NCBI GenBank assembly: GCA_050694175.1
Contig: JBOGXA010000008.1
Location: 62,001-126,000 of the forward strand
Direction: 5' to 3'
Length of the DNA: 64,000 nt
From: JBOGXA01 sp050694175
GTDB lineage: Bacteria; Actinomycetota; CADDZG01; WHSQ01
A program made the translations under genes and the position numbers. This document shows, in pieces, positions 47,927 to 56,451 of this stretch. Position 1 is the stretch's first letter. Every line of letters begins with the position of its first letter. A model generated the notes under the pieces. It did not search any database, was not told the DNA's origin, and saw nothing but the letters and a program-made list of their open reading frames with translations.

Positions 47927-50638
47927 GTGAGCTCAATCACGACTGCAGGCGGCGACAACCTGAATGAGGCGCACGAGCGGCTGGCTTCGGCCGAGGCGTG
48001 TTACCGCAGCCTGATCGAGAGCATCCCGGCCATCACCTATATCGACGCGCCGGGGGAGCCCTGGACCACCCTGTTCATGAGCCCGCAGGTCGAGGCCTTG
48101 CTGGGCTTCACACCCGCCGAGATGACGGGTCCGGGCTCCAAGTGGGCAGGTCGCGTCCACCCCGAGGACCGGGACCGGGTGCTCGCCGCAAGCGTCCATC
48201 ACCTGGCGACCGGCGAGTCGCTGGCCGGCGACTATCGCATGATCGCCCGCGACGGCAGCATCGTGTGGGTGTCGCGTCAGGCGGAGGTGGTCCGAGACGA
48301 GTCCGGGGTCCCGTTGTGCAGCCAGGGCGTCATCTTCGACATCACCGAGCGGAAGCGAATGGAGGAGCGGTTGAGGCTGCTCGAGTCGGTGGTGGTGAAC
48401 TCCAACGACTCGGTCATGGTCACGGAGGCTCACAGGGACGGCTCCACCGAGTCACCTCGAATCGTCTATGTCAACCACGGCTTCACGGAACTTACGGGCT
48501 ATCCGGCCGAAGAGGCGGTCGGTGCGACGCCCGAGATCCTGCGGGGGGGCAAGACCGACCGAGCCGAGATCGCTCGAATGGACGATCTGCTCGCCTCCGG
48601 CCTGCCGGCCGTCGCGGAACTTGTCAACTACAAGAAGGACGGGACCGAGTACTGGGTGAACGCAAGCGTCACTCCCGTATTCGACGAGGACGGCCAGTGT
48701 ACGCATTACGTCTCGATCCAAAGAGAAGTGACCGAGCGTAGACGCGAGGAAGATCGGTTCCGCGCGCTCGTGCAGAACGCATCGGGGATGATCTGGATAA
48801 TCGCCTCGGATGCGACGATCGGTTACGTCGGTCCGTCGGTGACCAGGGTCCTCGGATATGCCCCGGAGGAACTCGCCGGCACCAACTGTCTCGAGTTGGT
48901 GCATCCGGACGACGCCGACGACATGCAGCGGAAGCTCACCCAGCTGCTGAAAGCCGCAGACACGACGCTCAGAGGTGAGGTGCGGATGCGCCACAAGGAT
49001 GGAACCTGGCGACATCTCGAGATCATCTCCACCAACCTGCTCGACGACCCCTCCGTGGAGGGCATCGTCGTCAACGGCCGCGACGTTACGGAGCGCAAGG
49101 AGTCCGAGAGGGTCCTGCGGATTGCCGACCAGCGCTTCCGCGGCGCGTTCGACAATGCCCCAATCGGCATGGCGATAGTCGGCCCCGAGGGGCGATTCCT
49201 TCAGGTCAACCCTCCCCTGCGACGGATGCTCGGCCGCTCTGCCGCCGAGATGCAGGAGCTGACGTTTGCGGACATCACCCACCCCGATGACGTCGAGATC
49301 TCGCTGGCAAACATGCGTGACCTGCTCTCAGGGTCAAGGAACGTATCCGTGCAATCGAAACGCTATGTGGCCAAGGACGGCGCCGTTGTGGACGCAGAGA
49401 CCCATGTGACTTTGATCCGCTCGGATGCGGGCGATCCCCTGTACTTCGTCGCCCAGATAGTCGACGTGACGGGCCGAGCCCGCCTGGAAGAGCACCTCAG
49501 GCAGACCCAGAAGATGGAGGCGGTCGGTCAGCTTGCCGGCGGCATAGCCCACGACTTCAACAACCTCCTGTCGGTCATACAGAGCTACGCACGCTTCGTG
49601 ATGGAGAGCCTGAGACACGGAGACGAGGCGCGCGCAGACGCGGAGGAGATCGTCAAGGCCGGCGAGAGGGCGGCGTCGCTGGTCCGGCAGCTCCTCGCGT
49701 TCAGCCGCCGAGACGTCACTCACGCAGCCGTTCTCAATGTGAACACGGTCCTGTCCGACATGGAGATGCTGCTGCGTCGCACCATCGGGGAGGACATCGG
49801 GCTGACAATCAAGGGGGCAGACGACCTGGGCGGGATCAAGATGGATCCGGCACAGCTCGAGCAAATAGTCATGAATATGGTGGTCAACGCGCGCGACGCC
49901 ATGCCTCGCGGCGGACGATTGCACATCACCACGGCCAACGGGATGATGGACGTGGGGACCGGTGGCGAAGCTCAGCAGCGCTGCGTTAGGTTGATCGTTG
50001 CCGACACCGGGCGCGGGATGAGCCCGGAGCATGTCTCGCGCATCTTCGAACCCTTCTTCACCACGAAGCCGCGCGGTCGCGGCACGGGGCTTGGACTCGC
50101 AACCGTGTACGCAATCGTCCAACAGGTAGGGGGCACGATCTCGGTCGAATCAGAATCCGGGAAGGGGACCTCTTTCGAGATGTGCTTGCCCGCCGTAGAC
50201 CTAGCCTCGGAAGCCGACGTTTACCGGGCCCCGGGGCGGGAGGTGCGGGGAGGGAAAGAGACGGTGCTGGTGGCCGAGGATGAGGACGCGGTGCGGAGAC
50301 TCGTCGTCAGGATCCTGACGCGCAACGGCTACAACGTGATCTCGGCGGACGACGGAACGTCGGCCCTCCGGTTGTTCGACGCCAGGCGGGGCGACGTGGA
50401 TCTGGTGATCACCGATGTCGTCATGCCTCACATGTCGGGTCGCGACCTCGCCGATGCAGTCCACAGCCGCGGCACCGAAGCAAAAATACTGTTCATGTCC
50501 GGCTACCCGGGCGAGAAGCTTGCCCAGCACGGGATCTTCCAAGCCGAGGGCTACATCCAGAAGCCGTTCACAGCCGAGGAACTTCTCGCGATGATTCGCG
50601 AAACCCTCGACGACCGGGTCGGAGCCGCCGCTTCCTAA
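47927..50638 (+). CDS. Multi-PAS hybrid sensor histidine kinase with receiver domain
   Basis: The 903-residue cytoplasmic kinase has four PAS domains (about 20-145, 150-275, 280-400 and 405-525). A HisKA dimerisation helix follows with phospho-acceptor His542 in GGIAHDFNNLLSVI, then a HATPase domain (NMVVNARDAMP, ADTGRGMSPEHVSRIFEPFF, GTGLGLATVYAIV) and a C-terminal receiver with Asp830 in DLVITDVVMPHMSG. No membrane helix is visible, so it senses internal signals such as redox or small molecules. The second PAS domain looks LOV-like but lacks the flavin-binding Cys. The GTG at 47927 follows GAGGGAG; an upstream TTG at 47897 is possible. No separate output regulator is adjacent. Confidence 0.92.
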   Translation: MSSITTAGGDNLNEAHERLASAEACYRSLIESIPAITYIDAPGEPWTTLFMSPQVEALLGFTPAEMTGPGSKWAGRVHPEDRDRVLAASVHHLATGESLAGDYRMIARDGSIVWVSRQAEVVRDESGVPLCSQGVIFDITERKRMEERLRLLESVVVNSNDSVMVTEAHRDGSTESPRIVYVNHGFTELTGYPAEEAVGATPEILRGGKTDRAEIARMDDLLASGLPAVAELVNYKKDGTEYWVNASVTPVFDEDGQCTHYVSIQREVTERRREEDRFRALVQNASGMIWIIASDATIGYVGPSVTRVLGYAPEELAGTNCLELVHPDDADDMQRKLTQLLKAADTTLRGEVRMRHKDGTWRHLEIISTNLLDDPSVEGIVVNGRDVTERKESERVLRIADQRFRGAFDNAPIGMAIVGPEGRFLQVNPPLRRMLGRSAAEMQELTFADITHPDDVEISLANMRDLLSGSRNVSVQSKRYVAKDGAVVDAETHVTLIRSDAGDPLYFVAQIVDVTGRARLEEHLRQTQKMEAVGQLAGGIAHDFNNLLSVIQSYARFVMESLRHGDEARADAEEIVKAGERAASLVRQLLAFSRRDVTHAAVLNVNTVLSDMEMLLRRTIGEDIGLTIKGADDLGGIKMDPAQLEQIVMNMVVNARDAMPRGGRLHITTANGMMDVGTGGEAQQRCVRLIVADTGRGMSPEHVSRIFEPFFTTKPRGRGTGLGLATVYAIVQQVGGTISVESESGKGTSFEMCLPAVDLASEADVYRAPGREVRGGKETVLVAEDEDAVRRLVVRILTRNGYNVISADDGTSALRLFDARRGDVDLVITDVVMPHMSGRDLADAVHSRGTEAKILFMSGYPGEKLAQHGIFQAEGYIQKPFTAEELLAMIRETLDDRVGAAAS

Positions 50639-50668
50639 CTGAAAGCGGACCCGCGTTAGGGTCGATGA

Positions 50669-52372
50669 ATGGCCACGCGTCCAGGAGTCTCGTCGCACCC
50701 CGCGAAGAGGCGGAGCGCCGCCCTTACCGACGGTCCCGAGCGGGCCGGCGCCCGGGCGATGCTCAAGGCAATCGGATTCACCGACGCGGACCTCGCGCGC
50801 CCGCTGATCGGAGTTGCGACGACCTGGACGGAGACCATGCCATGCAACTACAACCAGCGGGAGCTGGCGGTCCAGGTCAAGGCGGGTATCCGCGCCGGAG
50901 GCGGAACCGCCATGGAATTCAACACGATCGCGGTGTCCGACGGCGTGTCGATGGGGACGGAGGGGATGCGTGCGTCGCTGGTCAGCCGGGAAGTGATCGC
51001 GGACTCGCTCGAGCTCGTGGCAAGGGGCCAACTTTTCGATGGCCTCGTCTGTCTGGTCGGGTGTGACAAAACGATTCCGGCGGCGGTCATGGCCCTCTGC
51101 CGACTCGACATCCCCGGCCTCGTCCTCTACAACGGGTCGATCGCTCCCGGGAAATGGCGCGGGCACGACGTGTCGATACAAGACGTCTACGAAGCGATCG
51201 GGAAACATGCGGCCGGCGACATGTCCGACGAGGACCTCCACGCCCTGGAGGATGTCGCGTGCCCCGGAGCGGGCGCGTGCGGCGGGCAGTTCACTGCCAA
51301 CACGATGGCGACGGCGGTTGACTTCCTCGGGCTCAGTCCGACTGGCTTCAGCGGCATCCCCGCAACCGAGCCCGGCAAGCGAGCCGCTGCGGAGCAGGCC
51401 GGGCGCCTGGCAGTAACCCTGGTCGAGGACGGAACGTCACCCTCGACGATCCTGTCGCGACACTCGCTCGAGAACGCGATCGCATCGGTGGCGGCGACGG
51501 GCGGCTCCACCAACGCCGTGCTCCATCTCATCGCGATCGCTCGCGAGGTGGACATCGACCTGAGCATCGACGACTTCGACACGATCGCGGCCCGCACGCC
51601 GGTAATCGCCGATCTCAAGCCTGGCGGGAGGTATTTCGCCACCGATCTCTACAGAGCCGGAGGAACTCCGCTCGTCATGAAGGGGCTGGCGAGTAGGGAC
51701 CTCATCCACCGCAACGCTCCGACGGTGGATGGGCGCACGATCGGGGACATAGCCGGAGCCGCCGAGGAGGCATTCGGCCAGCAGGTGGTCCTTCCGATCG
51801 ACCAACCTCTGGCGCCGTCCGGAGGCCCGGCGATCCTGCGGGGCAACCTCGCCCCCGACGGTTGTGTCGTGAAGCTCGCAGGCCACCAGCGCACGTTCCA
51901 CAGGGGCCCGGCTCGGGTCTTCGACTCAGAGGAGGCTGCGTTCGCCGCGGTCAAGGGTCGCTCGATCGAAGACGGAGACGTTGTCGTCATCCGCTACGAG
52001 GGCCCCGCCGGGGGTCCCGGGATGCGCGAGATGCTCGCAGTCACCGCCGCAATCGTGGGCGAGGGCATTGGGGATCGCGTCGCGCTCGTGACGGACGGCC
52101 GTTTCAGCGGTGCAACGCACGGGTTCATGGTGGGCCACGTGGCGCCGGAGGCGGCCCATGGGGGCCCGATAGCGGCGCTCAGGGACGGCGACGTAGTTGA
52201 GATCGACGTGGATGCACGCGAGCTGCGCGCCCTCCTCGAAGACGAAGAGATCGATAAGAGGCTGGCGAACTGGTCTCCCCCGCCGCCCCGCTACCGGAAC
52301 GGCGTGTTCGCCAAGTACGCGCAATCGGTCGCGTCCGCGTCCGAGGGCGCGATCACGATCCCGGCCCGCTAG
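50669..52372 (+). CDS. ilvD: Dihydroxy-acid dehydratase
   Basis: IlvD is the third common step of valine, leucine and isoleucine synthesis and uses an Fe-S cluster. The 567-residue product carries the signature CDKTIPAAVMAL, then GACGGQFTANTMATAVDFLG and CNYNQRELAVQVKAGI; the cluster cysteines are in TMPCNYN, VGCDKT and GACGGQ. C-terminal motifs VTDGRFSGATHGFMVGHVAP and EAAHGGPIAAL are complete. The ATG at 50669 lies 30 bp after the kinase stop; the upstream purine run is weak. It is not joined to other ilv genes here, and the convergent neighbour is a UbiB-like kinase. Confidence 0.96.
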   Translation: MATRPGVSSHPAKRRSAALTDGPERAGARAMLKAIGFTDADLARPLIGVATTWTETMPCNYNQRELAVQVKAGIRAGGGTAMEFNTIAVSDGVSMGTEGMRASLVSREVIADSLELVARGQLFDGLVCLVGCDKTIPAAVMALCRLDIPGLVLYNGSIAPGKWRGHDVSIQDVYEAIGKHAAGDMSDEDLHALEDVACPGAGACGGQFTANTMATAVDFLGLSPTGFSGIPATEPGKRAAAEQAGRLAVTLVEDGTSPSTILSRHSLENAIASVAATGGSTNAVLHLIAIAREVDIDLSIDDFDTIAARTPVIADLKPGGRYFATDLYRAGGTPLVMKGLASRDLIHRNAPTVDGRTIGDIAGAAEEAFGQQVVLPIDQPLAPSGGPAILRGNLAPDGCVVKLAGHQRTFHRGPARVFDSEEAAFAAVKGRSIEDGDVVVIRYEGPAGGPGMREMLAVTAAIVGEGIGDRVALVTDGRFSGATHGFMVGHVAPEAAHGGPIAALRDGDVVEIDVDARELRALLEDEEIDKRLANWSPPPPRYRNGVFAKYAQSVASASEGAITIPAR

Positions 52373-52426
52373 CCCATCCTCTTCCACCACTTGTTGCAGC
52401 GGGGGGACGACGGGTTCACTCATTGT

Positions 52427-53839
52427 TCAATCGCTACGCAGCGGCGGGACGAGATCGGGATGGGCCTTCTTCAGCCATCGCTGTTCTGACTTCCCGAGCT
52501 CAGCCCTGGACGGCTCGCCTGCCCACATCTCGCGCGCGATCGCCTGCCAGTTGGCGGTTGCCTCCAGCCGGCCGATGATCGAGCCGACTCCAAACGACAT
52601 CCGGTTGAAGGTCACCATCACTCCCGGGACTCCGACCTTGCGAAGCGTCTTGAACGCCTCGGAACGCGGATCGAAGCCCGCGGCGGCGATCTTCTGCACC
52701 AGCGGCGGATCGACGGTGAACTCCCGGTCCTCGAGCATGGGCAGGTTGAGCATCCTCAGGTGCTCCCATATCGCGTTGATCTCGGGTGTCCGCGGCGTGA
52801 GGATCCCGATCCCTTCGAGCGCTCGCCGCCCCCGCTCCCGATCGTCCGTGATGAGCGCCTGGATGATCTCGAGCAGCAGCTCCAGGGTGCCGGGATCGAG
52901 CGCGCGCACGAGACCGAAGTCCAGGAACGCCACCTTGCCGTCTTTCAGGAGAAGGTAGTTACCGGGGTGTGGATCGGCGGAGAAGAGCCGGAAACGGTTG
53001 AGGCTTCCGTAGAAGAACCGGAACACGATCTCCGCGAGCCGGTTCTTGTCTGCCTGTGACCATTCGAACGCGGACATGAACGGCTCGCCCTCGATGAACT
53101 CCTGAGTGATCACGCGCGTCCGGCTGTACTCGGAGAAAACTCGCGGGACGACGATGAACGGGTGCCCTGCGAACAGCTCCGCGAACTTTGCCTGGTTCTT
53201 TGCCTCTCGCCGGTAATCGAGCTCTTCCGTAACTCGTTCGCGAACCTCTTCAGCGACCTCCTTCGGATCGAGATTCGGTGCGATCGCGACGGCCAGCTTG
53301 GTCATCGCGGACACATTCTTCAGGTCCGCACGGACGGCCGCGTCGACTCCCGGGTACTGAACCTTGACCGCAACCACTTCCCCGGACGGCAGCTGTGCGC
53401 GATGGACCTGGCCGATCGAGGCGGCGGCGACCGGCGTGTCCTCGAACGAGGCAAAGACCTCGTCGACGGGCGCGCCGAACTCCTCTTCGATCACCCCCCG
53501 AGAGGCATCGGGGTCCATGGGTGGTGCGGAGTTCTGCAACATCGTCAGGGCGTCCCTGTACGTCGACATGTACTCGCCCGGCGCCGCGAACTCGTAAAAG
53601 GAGGCGAGTTGCCCGACTTTCATGGCCGCCCCCTTCATCTCGCCGAGCATCTGTACGAGCTGCTGGGCGGTCTGTCGGTGGAAGCCGTCCAGATACTCCT
53701 GCGCCCGCGCTGGTGCGGCGAAGGACTTGGCTCGCGTGCCGATGAAACGCGCCGCCGACCGCCCGGTCTGCCCTGCCAGGCGTGCGCCGCGCTCGAACCA
53801 CCCCGTCGGGATCGGCTCTCTCTTCTTGTCGCCGGCCAT
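52427..53839 (-). CDS. ABC1/UbiB-family atypical kinase
   Basis: The 470-residue protein belongs to the UbiB/ADCK group of atypical kinases, which in many organisms support isoprenoid-quinone or lipid metabolism. It has the N-terminal KxGQ motif in GAAMKVGQLASFYEF, the Ala-rich loop PVAAASIGQVHRAQL, the Lys in VVAVKVQYPG, the catalytic-loop region LFSADPHPGNYLLL and the DFG motif in VAFLDFGLVRAL. No membrane segment is obvious. The ATG at 53839 (MAGDKKREPIPTGWF) is preferred to the frame opening at 53863. It is transcribed away from the M28 peptidase gene. Its substrate is not known. Confidence 0.9.
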   Translation of the reverse strand: MAGDKKREPIPTGWFERGARLAGQTGRSAARFIGTRAKSFAAPARAQEYLDGFHRQTAQQLVQMLGEMKGAAMKVGQLASFYEFAAPGEYMSTYRDALTMLQNSAPPMDPDASRGVIEEEFGAPVDEVFASFEDTPVAAASIGQVHRAQLPSGEVVAVKVQYPGVDAAVRADLKNVSAMTKLAVAIAPNLDPKEVAEEVRERVTEELDYRREAKNQAKFAELFAGHPFIVVPRVFSEYSRTRVITQEFIEGEPFMSAFEWSQADKNRLAEIVFRFFYGSLNRFRLFSADPHPGNYLLLKDGKVAFLDFGLVRALDPGTLELLLEIIQALITDDRERGRRALEGIGILTPRTPEINAIWEHLRMLNLPMLEDREFTVDPPLVQKIAAAGFDPRSEAFKTLRKVGVPGVMVTFNRMSFGVGSIIGRLEATANWQAIAREMWAGEPSRAELGKSEQRWLKKAHPDLVPPLRSD

Positions 53840-53937
53840 CGGCGCAACTGTAGAGCAGGACAACCCGATCGCCGGTCCGATCGTCCCTTAGGATGACGAG
53901 TTCGGAGGCGGATTACGAGAACATGACCGGAGGTCCC

Positions 53938-54885
53938 ATGCCGACCCCTCAGAGCACGGTCATCCGAGTCCTCGTCGCGGCCACGATCCTCACCGCGATC
54001 GGGGGGACTCAGGTGCCGAGCTCAGGGTCTGTCTACGGGTCCGAGGGCGCCTCTCTCGTCCACGCGTCACCCGGCGCGCCGGACGCGCTTTCTCCTTTCT
54101 ATCAGCGGCGTGCAATGAAACACGTGCGGGCCCTGGCCCGGAGAATCGGCGTCCGCGTGCGCGCTACCGGTGGGGAGTACCGAGGGTCCCGCTACATCGC
54201 CTCGCACCTGCGAGACCTCGGCTACAGGGTCCGCATTCAGAAGTTCGACGTGGACGGAAGGACGTCCAGGAACGTGATAGCCAGGGCCCCGGGCGCGGTG
54301 CGTTACCCGTTCGTCATCGGAGCCCACATGGATACCGTGCGACGTTCACCGGGAGCTAACGACAATGCCTCGGGCGTGGCGGTGATGCTCGAGATCGCGC
54401 GAGTTGTGAGAAATCGATCGCAGGAGGAGTTCGTAGAATTCGTCGCGTTCGGTTCCGAGGAGTACGGCCGCAACGGCGCGCACCACGTCGGCTCGCAGGT
54501 GTTCGTCAACCGGCTCGGCGGGCGCGGTCGGCGGATGCTTCCGGGCATGGTTTCCGTCGACATGATCGCCGACGGCCGTCCCCTCATCGACGGCACCGCC
54601 GGCATCGGCCCGAGGGTCGTCGCCCGCACCCTCCTGCGAAAGATTCGCGATGCCAACATCCGCGTCGTCTACCGGACCACCTGCGACTGCTCGGATAACG
54701 GACCCTTCGAACGCGCCGGAATCCCCGCTGCGTTCCTATGGAGTGGCTTCGAGCCGAACTACCACTCGCCCTCCGACACCGTCGCGAACCTGCGGCCCGC
54801 AGATCTCGACCGCCCGGGGAGGGCCGTCAGGGCCTTCGTGAAGGACCTCGATCGGGGCATGCTGCGGCGTTTCCGCCGTTTCTGA
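53938..54885 (+). CDS. Exported M28-family metallopeptidase
   Basis: This 315-residue protein has a Sec signal peptide (about 1-33, STVIRVLVAATILTAIGG) and an M28 zinc-aminopeptidase domain. Zinc ligands are visible: His and Asp in FVIGAHMDTVRRSPGANDNA, the paired Glu in VEFVAFGSEEYGRNG, Asp in GMVSVDMIADG and His in PNYHSPSDTVANL. Thus both metal sites are complete. The ATG at 53938 is chosen because CGGAGGTCCC lies just upstream; two earlier ATG codons (53893, 53923) lack such a site and would lengthen the signal. It should act outside the cytoplasm on peptides. The N-terminal region after the signal may be a short propeptide. Confidence 0.88.
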   Translation: MPTPQSTVIRVLVAATILTAIGGTQVPSSGSVYGSEGASLVHASPGAPDALSPFYQRRAMKHVRALARRIGVRVRATGGEYRGSRYIASHLRDLGYRVRIQKFDVDGRTSRNVIARAPGAVRYPFVIGAHMDTVRRSPGANDNASGVAVMLEIARVVRNRSQEEFVEFVAFGSEEYGRNGAHHVGSQVFVNRLGGRGRRMLPGMVSVDMIADGRPLIDGTAGIGPRVVARTLLRKIRDANIRVVYRTTCDCSDNGPFERAGIPAAFLWSGFEPNYHSPSDTVANLRPADLDRPGRAVRAFVKDLDRGMLRRFRRF

Positions 54886-55009
54886 GGGGCCGACGACAAC
54901 GGTAGTAGCCATCCCCACCGGGCCGCGGCCGACCGGGTACCCTGGCGACGTATTGATTAGTTGCTAAGGTTCCACCGAAGGGGCAGCCCAGCCTAAGGAC
55001 GGTATTCGA

Positions 55010-55582
55010 ATGGCGATGCGTGACCACCGAACGTTGGCAGTGCGTAACGAGGGGACCGAGGTGATCGACCCCTACGAGCCGCCCGAGGATCCCGCGTACG
55101 ACTGGGAAAATGACGACGAACCCGCGTACCGGCGGGGGCCGCGGGTGCTGTGGGGACGTCTGGTCGCCCTCGGAGTGTTTCTGTTACTCGCGTTCCTAAT
55201 CGGCCGGGCATCCGGCGGCGGGGGGATCCCGCAAGAGGACCTCGACGCCGCGCGCGCGGAGCGAAACGACGCGCAAGAGCAAGTCGCCGGCCTCCGGGAA
55301 GAGATCACCGACCTCGAACAGCAGAACACGGGCCTTCAGGACCAGATCGATGTACTGGAGGCCGAGGAGACCACCACCCCACCCGCAGATGACACGGGCG
55401 GAGAAGATCCGGCGGGTGAGCCTTACACGATCCAGGAAGGCGACACGCTCACCACCCTCGCAATCGAGTTCTACGACGACGCGTCGCTCGACCAGTACAT
55501 CGCGGAGGCAAACGAGATCGAAGACGCCTCGCTGATAAACACCGGGGACGAGATCATCATTCCGCCGGACCCAACCCCATAA
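55010..55582 (+). CDS. LysM-domain membrane protein with coiled coil
   Basis: The 190-residue protein has an acidic N-terminal cytoplasmic part (about 1-45) and one membrane helix (about 50-67, LVALGVFLLLAFLIGRAS). A coiled-coil segment follows (about 75-120, LDAARAERNDAQEQVAGLRE and EITDLEQQNTGLQDQ). After a Thr/Pro/Asp-rich linker comes a C-terminal LysM domain (about 138-185, YTIQEGDTLTTLAIEFY, then NTGDEIIIPP). LysM domains bind peptidoglycan, so the protein probably links membrane and cell wall. AAGGA precedes the ATG. The gene is followed by a thioesterase gene after 17 bp. The layout is seen in many actinobacterial wall proteins, but its exact role is unknown. Confidence 0.85.
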   Translation: MAMRDHRTLAVRNEGTEVIDPYEPPEDPAYDWENDDEPAYRRGPRVLWGRLVALGVFLLLAFLIGRASGGGGIPQEDLDAARAERNDAQEQVAGLREEITDLEQQNTGLQDQIDVLEAEETTTPPADDTGGEDPAGEPYTIQEGDTLTTLAIEFYDDASLDQYIAEANEIEDASLINTGDEIIIPPDPTP

Positions 55583-55599
55583 CGCGTTAGTCGTCGTTG

Positions 55600-56007
55600 G
55601 TGCGGCGCATCCCCGACGGTCACCGCGCGCACTTGAGCTTTATCGTCTCAGACGAGATGACCGTGGTCTTCGAAGAACTGGGGTCGATCCATCCTCTCTA
55701 CGCCACGTACTGGATGGCGAAGCACGTAGAGGAGGCCTCCCGCAAGGTCCTCGCTCCGTACTTCGACCCCGACGAGGACGGAGTCGGGCGTTCGGTTAGC
55801 GTCACGCACCACGCCCCCGCCGCGCCCGGGACCGAGATTCACGTTCACGCAACTCACGAGCGGACGGAGGGCAACAGAGTGTTCGTCTCGTGTGCGGTCA
55901 CGTCGGCATCGGGTGAGCTGCTGGGCGAGGGCTCCACCGAACAGGTGGTGCTGCCTAAGACCAAGGTGCAGAAGATGATCGAGAGCTCGCGAAATCGGTC
56001 GGGATGA
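55600..56007 (+). CDS. Hotdog-fold thioesterase-like protein
   Basis: The 135-residue protein looks like a single hotdog domain of the fluoroacetyl-CoA or acyl-CoA thioesterase type. Typical segments are MTVVFEELGSIHPLYATYWM, then KHVEEASRKVLAPYFDPDED and GTEIHVHATHERTEGNRVFV. The signature DEMTVVFEE supplies a candidate acid or His environment for thioester hydrolysis. The start is either GTG 55600 or TTG 55597; neither has a ribosome site. Its stop overlaps the archease gene by 4 nt, so it is in a transcript with archease and probably rtcB. A link between the thioesterase and RNA repair is not expected. Confidence 0.8.
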   Translation: MRRIPDGHRAHLSFIVSDEMTVVFEELGSIHPLYATYWMAKHVEEASRKVLAPYFDPDEDGVGRSVSVTHHAPAAPGTEIHVHATHERTEGNRVFVSCAVTSASGELLGEGSTEQVVLPKTKVQKMIESSRNRSG

Positions 56008-56420
56008 GCGTGGCGCGCTACGAGATCCTCGAGCACACCGCCGATGTGGGCATCGCGGCCGAGGGTTCGACCCTAACCGAAGTGTTCGAGCAGGCGGCCC
56101 TGGGCCTGGCGGCGATCATTGGCATCTACGCACCCGGCGCCGGAGAATCGATCCCCATCGAAGTCGAGTCGAGCGATCCCGGTGCCCTGCTCGTCGACTG
56201 GCTTTCCGAGATCCTGTGGCTGCATGATGTCCGAGACGCGTTGATCGGAAGAGTCGCGGCGACCGACGTTACCGATACGCACGCGTCGGGGCGCGTGACG
56301 CTCGTCGAGCGCGCCGGACGAGCGATCGAGGGGACGCAAGTGAAGGCAATCACCTATCACCAGCTCGAAGTCCGCCGGGCCGGGTCGGGGTGGCGAGCCC
56401 AGGTCTACGTCGACGTGTGA
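56004..56420 (+). CDS. Archease
   Basis: Archease is the small co-factor that lets RtcB RNA ligase turn over with various nucleotides. The 138-residue product has the metal-binding pattern YEILEHTADVGIAAEGST (His and Asp), LVDWLSEILWLHD and the closing KAITYHQLEVRRAGSGWRAQ, with the terminal Asp of VYVDV. The ATG at 56004 overlaps the thioesterase stop. The rtcB gene starts 31 bp after its stop, so the pair forms a functional unit. It is the ordinary size for the family. Pairing with RtcB strongly supports the call. Confidence 0.93.
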   Translation: MSVARYEILEHTADVGIAAEGSTLTEVFEQAALGLAAIIGIYAPGAGESIPIEVESSDPGALLVDWLSEILWLHDVRDALIGRVAATDVTDTHASGRVTLVERAGRAIEGTQVKAITYHQLEVRRAGSGWRAQVYVDV

Positions 56421-56451
56421 AAAGCCCTTAGAACTGGAAGAAAGAAAGGTC

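Noticed and set aside
48374..48750. LOV photoreceptor domain in the histidine kinase
   Set aside because: The second PAS domain resembles LOV around TPEILRGGKTD, but the flavin-adduct Cys of the NCRFLQ motif is absent, so light sensing is not supported.
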